This document shows positions 25,291-54,329 of a DNA stretch of 64,000 bases, in pieces (position 1 is the stretch's first letter; every line of letters starts with the position of its first letter). A program made the translations under genes and the position numbers. Location of the stretch: the NCBI GenBank assembly GCA_963662155.1, contig OY759262.1:63616470-63680469 (forward strand), read 5' to 3'. Origin of the DNA: Lamellibrachia columna (Eukaryota > Annelida > Polychaeta > Sabellida > Siboglinidae). The notes under the pieces are model-generated. The model saw nothing but the letters and a program-made list of their open reading frames with translations, had not been told where the DNA came from and searched no databases.

Positions 25291-25699
25291 TAAATTGACG
25301 TGAAACCGATATATAGATCTAGCAGTGCATTAGTGTACATGAGGCCTAACTACTGCTTTATGCAGGGGTATAATTAGCTGTTATATATATATTAGCTGTG
25401 ATAGTTATCTTAATTAGCCCTAGGATTTGATTTGTAGCAGCAATCCCACATTGTTCTGAAGCGTTCACGGCAGCACTAAATGTTACTCCCAAATGCTAAT
25501 CTAATATCTTTGTCTCGACATTGCACATTTTGGTCATAGTTGCTTCCACTGTTTATGATATCCACGGGGTTCAAAATTATATAGTGGAGGTCATTATTAT
25601 CTATATAATGATTACCGGGAGTCATTATTAAATAATAATCGGGGTTAATTGTTTAGATGTGACACCGGCACACGCGGTGTTCCCGCAGCAGCAGGAAAA

Positions 25700-25965
25700 C
25701 GGAACAGGGTGAAATGGCAGATTTGACAACTACTAATAGCATATTCAAGTGTTTACAGCTTCTTCAAAACTAAGGCCTCATTTCTGGGCACTTATTTTGA
25801 CTGGGAGGTTATCCTTCACACAGTCGAGCACGGACATTGCTGAAAATCCTTGCTCACAGAGATACGTAGTTTCTTATCCCTCAAGCGCTGTGCTCAGATT
25901 TTCGAACGTATTGTTTCCATTGAAGTTTCTGTCCATGACGTCCCCCCTCTCACAGCTCCCATGGT
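25700..25965 (-). pseudogene. possible hAT-like transposase fragment
   Basis: The minus strand reads TTYLCEQGFSAMSVLDCVKDN with stops nearby. The YLCEQGFSA pattern resembles the C-terminal dimerisation region of hAT transposases. The match is short and I could not find transposon ends. Confidence 0.3.
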
Positions 25966-26329
25966 AAGACAACATCTTTCACGTATCACTCCCTAACCCT
26001 TGTCAATCCACTGCAGCATGTAGCCCTCGCTGTGTCTTTCCACCTGGTTATGTCTTTGACTGTTCTTGTCCAAAGAACTGCAATGTTCACTATGTTATTG
26101 CACATCGTCTCGTTGGCCGGCCTCTTGCTCTATTCTGGATTGCCATTCAGTTTCTCTGATGATCGACATATTATCTTCTATACATGCTATGTGAATTACC
26201 CATCTGCACTTTGTTTTCATAATATATTTGATTATATCACGAACTTTTGTTCTCGTTCTGATGATATACCGCGGTAATAAGTACGTTAGCTATTATCCGT
26301 AACAACGAGGCTAAATCGTCACAAATAAC

Positions 26330-26680
26330 TTATGAAGTATCTTTGCTGAGAACAACTGTTTGCCCTTCGATAATAACGAACTTACGTAGTAAAGATGGTT
26401 TGCCACAATATTTGAGTAAATTCTTGCGTACGCAGCAATTTTCTTCGAGAATACAAACCCAAATGGCCAAAAAGGGGGTACGAAACTGGGGTATGTCTGG
26501 TATGACATTGATAACTGCATAACATAACAGAACAGCAACAAGTTCACTCCACAAGACAATCCTACGTGGGTGACGACGTTTTCTATTAACTTTTAATGTT
26601 TTCATGAAACTTGAAAGAAGTATGTTTTTTGTGAGTTTGATAATATTACTTAAATAAGTGTTCTCCTTCATGGTCCACAA
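26330..26680 (-). CDS. hypothetical 116-codon frame with one membrane segment
   Basis: The frame has a basic stretch (VNRKRRHPRR) followed by a hydrophobic segment (IVLWSELVAVLLCYAVINVI). This layout resembles the N-terminal exon of some multi-pass transporters, for example ABCA-type, but no family motif is decisive. Splice sites are not clear and it may be fortuitous. Confidence 0.2.
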   Translation of the reverse strand: MWTMKENTYLSNIIKLTKNILLSSFMKTLKVNRKRRHPRRIVLWSELVAVLLCYAVINVIPDIPQFRTPFLAIWVCILEENCCVRKNLLKYCGKPSLLRKFVIIEGQTVVLSKDTS

Positions 26681-26689
26681 AAGGTGGCC

Positions 26690-28180
26690 AAATTATTGTA
26701 GGCCCTACTTGACCTTAGTTTCAGCCAACTCTCTACGTACTGTCTGGAAAACCTCTCCCGTACCCGGGGATACGCGTACTCCAGGTTGGGAACCGCTGGT
26801 TCACAGCATAGAGCCAAAACGTTGCTAGTTTGTGATTTCGACTCAAGAATACTGTGCACTACCTACGAACTTCCTAGTCTAAATTGCACCTAATTAACGC
26901 TATCTTCATATATGGAGTGTCACTGAAGTGATGCATTGTGTGATTGAAATTAGGTATCCCCTCTGCCCAAGTTCATATTTGCATACCGACTATAACTGAA
27001 TGTAAAGTCAGTCGCGTGTCTGAATGTATTCATAAGATGATGACGCAATATCAAATAGGCGTCACATACGAAAGAAAAACGGCGCGATACACGATCTTCA
27101 AACTTGTCTCGGCCGTATCACAGCCACTCCACTAAAGAATATATGCGGCATTGACGAAATTCACTGGACACAGGTGTTGCTCAATCTTCAGTGTTACGCA
27201 ACAAATTGACCATTTCCCAGAGAAAGCTACTGGCCTGAATATTCAAACAATTGCCGCAATTGTAAATATACTGTCCAATAACTAATTCCTGCACAACATA
27301 TGGTTGGTGCACGGTGTGCCGTGCACCAACCTATATCTACACAAGTCCGCATATGGATAGTAACCAACACAGACTGTGTGTATGGTGTGTGTCCTCGGTC
27401 TGAATGACAGAGCCCGGTGATTAAAAATGGCGATTTAATAAACAAGCTGTTTGTCAAATCACTAACATAAATGCTTACATATGATAACCCAAAAACTATA
27501 TCGGTCTGTTATTAACGTCCCCGGTTGGCGGGATCTACTCCGGTGTCCTCGGTTGGCACCATATACATTATGTTATCTTGCAACGAATTAATTCTAAATG
27601 TATTCCGCACAAAACAGAAAGGGCGCACGCTCTCCTCCCTTATGCGCGTCTCTGGGGAACTGGAGAACAAACATCAGCCAAAGTAGGTTGTGACGACTGC
27701 GGCGGCCCGCAAAAATGAACAATCCAAAGAGCACAGAAGGTCATTGATGAACGGCATAATTAGACGTGACGAATACGCCACCAGCGAACGGCGGAGAGCA
27801 CGGCCCATCGCACGGCCACCCGTGTTGTATGTCAACGGTAAGTCGTCGAGTGGTTTGTGAGGTACGGGACTCTAGTTATTCCTGACTGAAGCCATCACAG
27901 TTTGTACAATGTGTTCACAACTTTTGTTCCCTGACTCATGACCGGTACATCTCACACATTGGCTACCATTAGTTATGGGATCAGCGAACATTTGGACGTG
28001 TTAACCGTTTGACTTAGAAAGAGTGAATGCAATACAATTAAATATCATAAACGCAAGTGTCCAGGTGTCGTCTCGTTATATATTTAATCAACAAGTTCCT
28101 TCGATATACAGAAATAGTCACCCTGACACATCAGTACTCATTAATGTACCAGCTGTAATTAGCATTTAAACGTCGTAATT
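26690..28180. other. intergenic, nothing recognised
   Basis: There is no supported gene. A short hairpin lies at 27302-27331 (13-bp arms GGTTGGTGCACGG and complement, 4-bp loop). Confidence 0.4.
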
Positions 28181-28189
28181 TAGAAATCA

Positions 28190-29035
28190 GTGGAAAGCTG
28201 GGTGAGGTTTTGGTAGGATGATGGAATGCTTAGCTTCATCTGATCCTCCCGCGAAGCGTCCACCTACACGGAGCACTCCGCCTTCCGACATAACGGGATC
28301 GAGACGACGTATCGCGTTGGTCCTGTTTACCTGTTATCGTTTGGGTCCTGCGTCATCCCTGTGCAGGGTGTCGAATTCTTCCTTGAATGATTGCCTCTGA
28401 ACGTGCTTCGCTACACTACAATTTCTGCCCTTTGCGTCTCATCAACCGATATTCTTTCCATCGCGTTTCTGCTTCTTTGATTCTTGCAAGTAGCATCGAC
28501 TTTACTCTAACCAAGCAATGCTCCTTTTCAGCCGCATCAAGCATCAGCACCATCACGGATGTTGCGTCAACTTCAAGTATATCTAAGTCTCGGAGGTGGC
28601 GCCATTGCGTCAACTCACACTTTTGTCCAATGTTTGATCTCTTGATCGGTATCGACGGTCTGATTAATACACGATCCAGGCTGTGAAAGCCACCTTTGGC
28701 CACCCACTCTAAGCTGACAACACAACTGCTCACCCTGGTGTCTTCCTTGTCAAGCGTAGTCAACGTAAGTTCGTGGGTTTCTCCGTCTAGCAGCAACTCG
28801 TCCGCTAGTCTCTCAGAACATAAGGTGTTGGTGGATCCGCTGTCCAGCAAAGCGTACGTCTCAACATACCTCAACGAGTTGCTTGCTCTCATCCTGACAT
28901 GTACTATGTGTAGGGCTACCCTGACAACGCCTGTTCCAGTGGTATTACAGCTGACTGTCATGTCCTTCTTGGCTAGTTTGACAAAGTTGTCGGACACTTT
29001 TGGCTCTCTTCATTGCTCTGCTTGACTGGGGAGGA
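28190..29035 (-). pseudogene. BEL/Pao LTR retrotransposon relic (protease joined to integrase part)
   Basis: The minus frame 28416-28997 reads a retropepsin-like region with ETYALLDSGSTNTLC, whose D-S-G is the active-site pattern. It is followed by ELTLTTLDKEDTRVS and LRDLDILEVDATSV, the usual context in BEL/Pao polyproteins. From about 28400 down to 28200 another frame reads AIRRLDPVMSEGGVLRVGGR and KHSIILPK, which in these elements lies far downstream, near the integrase. Reverse transcriptase and RNase H are therefore deleted. No LTRs were found. Confidence 0.75.
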
Positions 29036-30160
29036 TTAACTTGATGGAGGAATTTCGTGTTTCTGATTGCATCCCTGGACAGAGCAAATACGTGTTAACT
29101 TGCAACTTGTGGAGCAATGTCCAGTACGCAAACAGTTAAAACGCAATTTCTTTTACGACAATGTGGCTGTTTTGTTGCTTTCAGGTAGTTCAGATACTCG
29201 CCTTCATTCAGCCTGTCTGCATGTAGGTGACTGGGTATACCCCGTTGTACATTTTATAACATTTGAATTCTTAGGAATTCGCTTTTAATGCCACAGTGCG
29301 ATGAGCTCCATCTGCTCGGCTTCCGGTGCGTCTTCGCTTCGGCCTGGAATGAACTGGAGAACACGAACAACCTACTATTGTTATTATTACTAAAAAACGC
29401 CAGCGATCCCTTTGATAAATGAATCGGTCAACAAACTCTTGTCTCAGCAGCGACGAGTGCACTATATGTGTCCGCACTTACTGGTTTGTTTCCAGAAGTG
29501 TCGGGAAGAATCTGCACATCAAACGTAAGTTGTATCAGTAGCGAAATAGTGAGTGGCGCCCCTGGTGGAGAGTTTGGATGTCGTGATGTTTATCAATGCT
29601 CACTACGTGGCGTGCAAGTTTCTCCTTTCAACGTTATGTGTGAACTAAATTATATAAGAAACCTGAGCTCGGCGTCACCATTGACGTATTCAATTTTACA
29701 GTAATTAATTATAGCACTATATAAACTGTTTAATTAAAGAGAATGTGCAACGATCGGTTAACTGATACGGAGGTAGTTGAGGGTTTAATATAATTAGAAT
29801 GCCCCAATTCTGTGCACTTTTTGTACTCAAAGGAAAGATAACTTAGCAGTGTTTGAAAATGTTTTGATTTAACTGCAGTCAGGCTGTCTCTACATGTATT
29901 GTAAACGTAGCATAGTTTTTATTTATTGTCGATTCGTGTATTAAGAAGTGAATGATCACTATGGTAACACATTTATTAAACTAATTACTTTTTATCACGT
30001 ATGTATATTAAGCGCGTATTAATTCGTACATTAAGAAGTGAAAGATCGCTATAGTAACACATGTATTTATTATTTATTTAACTAATTACTTTTTATCACC
30101 TATGTATATTAAGCGCGTATGATTGGACCAAATATACGGCGCTATACAAGCATACTTATA
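29036..30160. other. intergenic with old repeat pieces
   Basis: A MITE end related to 18383-18706 starts at 29738. The block at about 29508-29570 recurs at about 35825-35890. Two near-copies of a segment with ATCACTATGGTAACACAT lie at about 29940-30125. A (TTG)n run occupies about 30163-30189. No gene is supported. Confidence 0.45.
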
Positions 30161-30278
30161 TTTATTGTTGTTGTTGTTGTTGTTGTTGAAACACCTGAAT
30201 AACATTATTTATAAACACTAAGCTTACATCCATCCATGGAGCAACAAACTATGCGCAGCAGTTATCACAATTACATAC

Positions 30279-30634
30279 ATTAGAAGCCACAATGTCGGCC
30301 TCTGGCGAGTGGCTCACCCCTCGATTCAATCATTGTTTCCTAGCAAGAAGGCTTGTGACAAGTCATTAGAAGCCACAATGACGGCCTCTGGCGAGTGGCT
30401 CACCCCTCAATTCACCCATTGTTTCCTAGCAAGAAGGCTTGTGACAAGTCATTAGAAGCTACAATGACACCCTCTGGCGAGTGGCTCACCCCTCAATTCA
30501 ATCATTGTTTCCTAGCAAGAAGGCTTGTGACAAGTCATGAGAAGCCACAATGACGGCCTCTGGCGAGTGGCTCACCCCTCAATTCACCCATTGTTTCCTA
30601 GCAAGAAGGCTTGTGACAAGTCATGAGAAGCCAC
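30279..30634. repeat. 86-bp minisatellite, about 4.1 copies
   Basis: Units start at 30279, 30365, 30451 and 30537 and differ by few substitutions. The unit contains GCGAGTGGCTCACCCCTC and AAGAAGGCTTGTGACAAGTC. Confidence 0.97.
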
Positions 30635-30635
30635 A

Positions 30636-31300
30636 ACTTCAACAAAGATCTGATACAAGTCATACAGGCACTGTACGCCAACTCAAACAGTGATGTCTTT
30701 CTAAATAACCAACTTGGAGAACTTTTAAGAACAAATGTACGAGTTCTTCAGGGGTGCCCAGTCTCGCCTGTTCTCTTAAACATATTTCTATAGAACATCA
30801 TGCAGGAGACCCTCCAAGACTTTTAACACCGCCATATCTATTGGTGGAAGGCCAATTTGTAATCTTCGTTTTGCCGAAGATATTGACCTCATGGTAGGCA
30901 GCGAGAGTGAACTACAAGACCTCGCTACCAGACTGGAAGAAGAGATTAGAGCTTATTGGATGGAAAGTAAGATACTGAAAGTGTACTGGTTTGAAACCAT
31001 CTCCAACTCCAGACTCCACCAAGCAACAAAACAACAACACTTCTGCCTCATCCTGAAAAAGAGAAGGTGGACATGGTTTGGTCATGTCTACAGGATGAAC
31101 AATGATCTGCCAACAAAAACAGCGCTAACCTGGACGCCAGAAGGACACAGAAAAAAGAGGCAGGCCGTAAACAACGTGTCGACGAACAATGGAAGAAGAA
31201 CTGAAGGCTGCTGGGTTGAAATGGGGCACAGCAGCAAGGAGAGCCCTAGACAAAGGGATTTGGCGGGATCTTATCTTATTCAGAAGACTTCGAACACAAG
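30636..31300 (+). pseudogene. RTE-like LINE reverse transcriptase remnant
   Basis: Plus frames give VRVLQGCPVSPVLLNIFL (the fingers-palm QGCPxSP block, about 30738-30790), then ICNLRFAEDIDLMVGSESEL (catalytic F/YADD position changed to FAED, about 30855-30915). After a deletion comes the C-terminal WTWFGHVYRMNNDLPTKTAL. The changed catalytic Asp and the frameshifts show it is dead. Confidence 0.75.
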
Positions 31301-31312
31301 ACAAATGAATAT

Positions 31313-31660
31313 GTGAGACAACAAGTGGAACGTCCTGGAAAGCAAGAGCCCCTATTGGCAACAGTGAAACGATGCAAGCTCTCCTTGTTTGGCCACATCA
31401 CTCGACACAACACCATTGCAACAACCATCCTGCAATGCACCCTGGAGGGCAAGAGACAACGGGGCCGCCAGAAACAAAACTGGCTAGACAATAATAACAA
31501 TGGACACATCGAGACCTACCGACCCTGCTACGTACAGCAGATAACAGACAACGCTGGCGAGGACTGTTTATGAGTGGCACCCCAACGACAGTCCAGGTCA
31601 AGGGATGAAGGCGAAGGCAAAGAAGGCCCATCTTTCTCCTACATGTAGCAAACACGCCAG
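31313..31660 (+). pseudogene. LINE C-terminal fragment (second element)
   Basis: An 86-codon frame reads CKLSLFGHITRHNTIATTIL and LEGKRQRGRQKQNWLDN, the C-terminal block of RTE-like LINE proteins. Its 3' part recurs at 33420-33690 through a local tandem duplication. Confidence 0.7.
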
Positions 31661-32288
31661 TAAATAACTATAAATAAATACCTTAAGTTTTTTATACATT
31701 GTCAATCGGTAGGTCAGAGGGCACTCCTGATTTGGTCGGTGATTGTCCACTGCTTCAACGTCGCCACCGACTGTCTGTCAAATTACGACCAGCCCCACCC
31801 AGCGGCACTTTCGTAGCCACATGTTGGCCACACTAATCGGTCTTGGGAAGATGTTTACATGATCGATTCCTGCATCGCGATACACTGTGTCGGCCGACCA
31901 ATGGGAAAGTGTAAAGTGTTCTGAGATTGGGTTTCCCGAGGATTTTTGCGCAAAATAAGCTTTATGTTGTAATAATTTGATTACTAGCTGCGTACAACAA
32001 CTAACACTAATTTCACATCACAAATAACACTACAAAATGTTTCTGTCTTTATCAACAAGGTTGACAAATATATTATAAATAACTCATCTTCTATTTTAAT
32101 TGACTCAATCAATCATCCTTGACCAAGACGACCGTGGACTACATATCTCGATGAATCATTAACTACACCTTTCTTGGTCTTCCCCTTTTTCTCTCCCTCC
32201 CCCCCCCCCCATCACCGTGCCCGGCAGAATATATTGCTGGCGCGATCCGTGCCATTGCAGTTTCCTCCGTCTAATTATATTCAAGACC

Positions 32289-32540
32289 GGTTTGAGGGTC
32301 CTGCAATGCCACTGATGGTTTGAGGGTCCTGCAATGCCATTGATGGTTTGAGGGTCCTGCAACACCATTGATGGTTTGAGGGCCCTACAATGTCATCATT
32401 GGTTTGAGTGTCTTGCAATGCCATTGATGGTTTGAGGGTCCTGAAATACCATTGGTGGTTTGGGGGTCCTGCAATGCTATTGGTGGTTTGAGGGTCCTGC
32501 AATGCCACTGATGGTTTGAGGGTCCTGCAATGCCACTGAT
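32289..32540. repeat. 28-bp minisatellite, nine copies
   Basis: The unit is like GGTTTGAGGGTCCTGCAATG plus eight bases. Nine copies stand here, against two at the equivalent place in the second duplicate (about 34325-34380). Confidence 0.93.
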
Positions 32541-32543
32541 GGT

Positions 32544-33419
32544 TTGCACTCTACGTCCATTGGTCTTGTGTTCTTTGTATGGTATTTTCTTGATTTTTTA
32601 AAGACATTTAATCACTAAAGCTTTTAATTTTTTAAGCTTCCGAGTTCAAGTTCCAGCTTTCACATTTCAGTATATACTACGTCATCAATGTTCAAACCGC
32701 AACAACAGACAAACACAACTGATTAACATTGAGGCTTTTTATTACTATGTTGGATACAGTTCTTCAACGTTAACACCGTTGAACACACGTATGCATCGGA
32801 ACGTCATAATACCCTTTAGAATACTTCACAATCACTAGAATGTTTCCTTAGTTACAACTAGTCTTACGCTTAGTCTTCTTAGCTTAGTCTTTCTTAGAAT
32901 GGTGCCTGTGTTGACATATGTTGGGTATACGTGAAGCTGTAGCGCCACAAAATATAGCCGACAGCCAGAGGAACTCTGCTGTTTCGGAATCATGCAAACT
33001 ACAAGCATAACTAGTCATTACTGAACTGCGTCACTAAAAGCCGCGCCATTTTGTAAATACATTCGCTGCATTCCGCGTAATGGCGCCTCAGTGTAAATTA
33101 GGGAGAACGACAAAAAAAAAACGGAATCACCAAGAATATGAGCACAAGTGAGCCTTCTTGATACATTATTCCAAGTTAGCGTCTAAGATTCGACCCAAAG
33201 TATACTTTAAGAAATACTTCGCGGATTTGCACTGAAGCGCCATCACTTTGATGGTGACCACTATTCGATGTCGTCTCAGAATGACGCCGCCCGATACTCA
33301 TTAGCTCTGCTACAAGTGGCTAGCGTCTCGTGAATGACGCCGGTGTGACTTGACGGTGTCTCACGGACTGCCTCTTCCTTTCGTCTCTCTACCACAGCAC
33401 GCGCTCCAACTCCGCCTCG
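32544..33419. other. intergenic, nothing recognised (also 34384-35257)
   Basis: Both duplicates of this stretch are almost identical and lack a convincing gene. The minus frame near 33276-33515 and 35114-35305 (KEEAVRETPSSHTGVIHETL) is open in both, but codes for nothing I recognise. Confidence 0.4.
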
Positions 33420-35239
33420 TCCTTGTTTGGCCACATCACTCGACACAACACCATTGCAACAACCATCCTGCAATGCACCCTGGAGGGCAAGAGACAACGG
33501 GGCCGCCAGAAACAAAACTGGCTAGACAATAATAACAATGGACACATCGATACCTACCGACCCTGCTACGTACAGCAGATAACAGACAACGCTGGCGAGG
33601 ACTGTTTATGAGTGGCACCCCTACGACAGTCCAGGTCAAGGGATGAAGGCGAAGGCAAAGAAGGCCCATCTTTCTCCTACATGTAGCAAACACGCCAGTA
33701 AATAACTATAAATAAATACCTTAAGTTTGTTATACATTGTCAATCGGTAGGTCAGAGGCCACTCCTGATTTGGTCGGTGATTGTCCACTGCTTCAACGTC
33801 GCCACGGACTGTCTGTCAAATTACGACCAGCCCCACCCAGCGGCACTTTCGTAGCCACATGTTGGCCACACTAATCGGTATTGGGAAGATGTTTACATGA
33901 TCGATTCCTGCATCGCGATACACTGTGTCGGCCGACCAATGGGAAAGTGTAAAGTGTTCTGAGATTGGGTTTCCCGAGGATTTTTGCGCAAAATAAGCTT
34001 TATGTTGTAATAATTTGATTACTAGCTGCGTACAACAACTAACACTAATTTCACATCACAAATAACACTACAAAATGTTTCTGTCTTTATCAACAAGGTT
34101 GACAAATATATTATAAATAACTCATCTTCTATTTTAATTGACTCAATCAATCATCCTTGACCAAGACGACCGTGGACTACATATCTCGATGAATCATTAA
34201 CTACACCTTTCTTGGTCTTCCCCTTTTTCTCTCCCTCCCCCCCCCCATCACCGTGCCCGGCAGAATATATTGCTGGCGCGATCCGTGCCATTGCAGCTTC
34301 CTCCGTCCAATTATATTCAAGACCGGTTTGAGGGTCCTGCAATGCCACTGATGGTTTGAGGGTCCTGCAATGCCACTGATGGTTTGCACTCTACGTCCAT
34401 TGGTCTTGTGTTCTTTGTATGGTATTTTCTTGATTTTTTAAAGACATTTAATCACTAAAGCTTTTAATTTTTTAAGCTTCCGAGTTCAAGTTCCAGCTTT
34501 CACATTTCAATATACTACGTCATCAATGTTCAAACCGCAACAACAGACAAACACAACTGATTAACATTGAGGCTTTTTATTACTATGTTGGATACAGTTC
34601 TTCAACGTTAACACCGTTGAACACACGTATGCATCGGAACGTCATAATACCCTTTAGAATACTTCACAAGCACTAGAATGTTTCCTTAGTTACAACTAGT
34701 CTTACGCTTAGTCTTCTTAGCTTAGTCTTTCTTAGAATGGTGCCTGTGTTGACATATGTTGGGTATACGTGAAGCTGTAGCGCCACAAAATATAGCCGAC
34801 AGCCAGAGGAACTCTGCTGTTTCGGAATCATGCAAACTACAAGCATAACTAGTCATTACTGAACTGCGTCACTAAAAGCCGCGCCATTTTGTAAATACAT
34901 TCGCTGCATTCCGCGTGATGGCGCCTCAGTGTAAATTAGGGAGAACGACAAAAAAAAAACGGAATCACCAAGAATATGAGCACAAGTGAGCCTTCTTGAT
35001 ACATTATTCCAAGTTAGCGTCTAAGATTCGACCCAAAGTATACTTTAAGAAATACTTCGCGGATTTGCACTGAAGCGCCATCACTTTGATGGTGACCACT
35101 ATTCGATGTCGTCTCAGAATGACGCCGCCCGATACTCATTAGCTCTGCTACAAGTGGCTAGCGTCTCGTGAATGACGCCGGTGTGACTTGACGGTGTCTC
35201 ACGGACTGCCTCTTCCTTTCGTCTCTCTACCACAGCACG

Positions 35240-35421
35240 CGCTCCAACTCCGCCTCGTCCTCGCGCAGTCTTTTGAACCCTTCGTCTCTCAGAGCTACAA
35301 CGCATAGCCGACCATTAAGGGAAAGACTCAGTGTAAATATAGGACACTGTGGGTGGATTTGTATACCTGTTTGTATACATATTTGCATAATTATTTGTAC
35401 ACCTATCACCGATAATACCAA
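35240..35421 (-). CDS. hypothetical frame ending in a charged helix
   Basis: The minus-strand frame ends DEGFKRLREDEAELERVLW and a stop, a helix-like charged segment that looks coding. A possible acceptor (CTCTGAG) lies just before it, so it might be a terminal exon. No partner exon was found and it could be chance. Confidence 0.2.
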
Positions 35422-35429
35422 CTGCCCGT

Positions 35430-36760
35430 CTGAAAACTAACTGATTGTAACGTCATGGTTGGTTGCTGTGACTAAGTAATAGATAGTCGCCACCTTGGTC
35501 GCCAGATGGCGACACCGCAGTACCATCAACTCGCACTCCCCGACACCGGCGCCACTTCGTACATCGCCAATGCCTCAGCTTGGTTATCAATTAAAAATGC
35601 ACAGTTGCGGAGTGGTATAAAGGATTGGTTGGCTGGGCAACGTCATTTTTGTGTATGACTTGTTACGTCATTGCAACAGGCAGCTAAGTAACATAGCTTC
35701 AAACAAAAACGAACATTATTGTTTCTAGACACATTTGTTTATACAAACACTATCCACAATTATATGCAAATGAAATCGGGAGATTTCTTGAAAAAAATTA
35801 GAAGTTTACCAAATCAGTTAAAGACTGAATCTGCACATCAAATGTAAGTTGTGACAATTATAAAATGGTGAGTGGCGCCCCTTGTGGGGACATTGACACC
35901 GACCGCGTGACGTGAACAGTTGGCTATGACATAGATATTAAACTGACAGCATGTGTTTGTGACTAACTCCGTGTTGTATTCGATATTAATCCGCAGTGAC
36001 CCATGTAACAGCTATTTTGCACCTGGCGAAAACTAGATACGGTACTTTTCTAGAATACGGGCCCTCCTCAATCTTGTTGTGAGCGCCATCTTGCGAATGC
36101 ACTCAATGCACGTTAAATGGGAAACAAACGTCGTGTTTTTGGGCCTATGCACTCATATGAATCACTAAAGCATAACCACTTGCATCTACAATTAAAACAT
36201 ATCACGCCAGTAGTTTACTAGGAAAACCTTTTTGAACACACATCTTAATTTCATGGGCCACGCCATACTGTTAGATAACTACGTCACGAGTGTCAGGATA
36301 TAGCAAAATTCGCTTTCCAAATGAAAATATATTCGCATCGCCTATTCATTTAATACATCAGACTTATTCTAGTTTACCCGATGTTCATGGAACTGCGCAT
36401 GCGCTTATCGGTCGCACTGGTTAAACTGTCAGATGTCAAACAACCGGAGAAATGACCGGTATCTCCCACTTTTAGAACACATTCTGAATAAACCACTGGC
36501 GTGATATACTTGGGTTTAGCTGTACGTTGTTGGTTTTTATTATCTCCTTAGGTTCATAGCCCCACAACCACGACTTGTTTCGATTTAAATATGCCAGTTC
36601 GAGCATTGTAAAAGGTGATTAAATGTTTTTTATTGCGCACAACATATTTAATAATTGACATGTAAATATGCATTATGCATGTGTTGAGCATGGCTACTAT
36701 ACATATTGCATGTTGATAACGGCGAAGTTGAGGTGAGCCCGGATTATAGAAAAGTACTCT
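35430..36760. other. intergenic, nothing recognised
   Basis: I looked here for 3' exons of the vWA gene (acceptor leading into phase 1) and did not find a convincing one. A repeat shared with 29.5 kb is at about 35825-35890. Confidence 0.4.
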
Positions 36761-36793
36761 AGATGCTTTACGAATGTAGAGATATTGTGAAAT

Positions 36794-37105
36794 TATATTA
36801 TACAGCTATACAGCTGTACGTATATTATACAGCTGTACGTATATTATACAGCTGTACGTATATTATACAGCTGTACGTATATTACACAGCTGTACGTATA
36901 CTATACAGCTGTACGTATATTATACAGATGTACGTACATTATACAGCTGTACGTATATTATACAGATGTACGTATATTATACAGCTGTACGTATATTATA
37001 CAGCTATACAGCTGTACGTATGTGGGAGAGGCATGTGTGTACGTATATTATACAGCTGTACGTATATTATACAGCTATACAGCTGTACGTATGTGGGAGA
37101 GGCAT
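36794..37105. repeat. 19-bp minisatellite with a higher-order unit
   Basis: Repeats of CAGCTGTACGTATATTATA (19 bp) make up most of the stretch. Near 37005-37100 a larger unit containing GTGGGAGAGGCATGTGTGTA is duplicated. It starts about 45 bp inside the intron after vWA exon 10. Confidence 0.93.
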
Positions 37106-37148
37106 GTGTGTATGCTCATACACCTTGGCTAAAGGTCGAAATACTCAC

Positions 37149-53500
<16,352 letters not shown>

Positions 53501-53504
<4 letters not shown>

Positions 53505-53537
53505 GACACACAGTCCCAACTGTATACTGCTTATATA
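53501..53537 (-). promoter_or_regulatory. TATA/Inr core promoter of the vWA gene
   Basis: On the minus strand a TATATAA lies at 53537-53531 and a TCAGTTT initiator-like motif at 53506-53500, about 31-33 bp downstream. The ATG of exon 1 follows about 83 nt later. Spacing fits a TATA-Inr promoter; the transcription start is inferred. Confidence 0.5.
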
Positions 53538-54200
53538 AATACAAAACACTGCGGTTAATTCGAACACGATGACGACACTGGAACAGCAACGACTCCGTAA
53601 TTACGGCTCAATTAAACGCTGCTTCTCTATATCGCAATTGGCCGTAATAGCAGGCGATAATTTTCCTTTTCGCTCAGCCTTGTCATATTACGAACCAACC
53701 ACTTAAATACTAAATGGCAAATTATCTGCCCCTATTGTTCCCAGCGGGGAGACTTATGTCAGAAAATTTCACTGAACTATCGATCACTGATATCCGTGTG
53801 TAAAGTCAACATCCATTTATCCGCGGTGTATCAGACATCGCGCCAAGCGGTGTTAGGTTCATATTTTCATGCAACCATGAAAAAATTACGCTGTCGCCGA
53901 AACTGGTTAACGTAGAATTGATGGATAACATCATGGCATTCCTCAGTAAATGCCTGTCTGTCTGAATGCGCAATTATGTTAACTATGTAGGACTATGTGA
54001 GAAATAGTATGTGGGTGTCGTGTAGACTGGTCAGCTTATATGTCGTGGTATATCTAAATCGACAAGTGGCTGAATTAATTTGATATAAAATCCACAAGTA
54101 GTTACCGAAATCATTCTCACGATTATTTGCCGTGCGCCAAAAACAATCGTGCACGTTTGCTAAAGCATGCTCAGTGGTGCTACTCAAGCGTCAGATCAGC
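53538..54200. other. upstream of the vWA gene, nothing recognised
   Basis: This should contain proximal regulatory sequence of the vWA gene. I see no gene and no clear factor-binding cluster. Confidence 0.4.
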
Positions 54201-54216
54201 TGATGTTTGCTTCTGG

Positions 54217-54291
54217 TGCTTTCTTTGTGCTTTCTTTGTGCTTTCTTTGTGCTTTCTTTGTGCTTTCTTTGTGCTTTCTTCGTGCTTTCTG
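54217..54291. repeat. 11-bp tandem repeat TGCTTTCTTTG
   Basis: Six to seven head-to-tail copies. Both strands give hydrophobic or charged repeat frames that are not genes. Confidence 0.93.
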
Positions 54292-54329
54292 CGTCGTTGT
54301 TGTTGGTGCGATGTATTCTTTACTGAAAC

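Larger units (their letters stand above)
31382..35257. repeat. 2-kb tandem duplication
   Basis: Segment 31382-33419 (2038 bp) is repeated directly as 33420-35257 (1838 bp) with very few base differences. TCCT is present at the start of copy 1, at the junction and after copy 2, which suggests a 4-bp microhomology. Almost all of the 200-bp length difference is loss of seven 28-bp minisatellite units in copy 2. Contents are non-genic apart from the LINE fragment and a weak minus-strand open frame. Confidence 0.95.
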
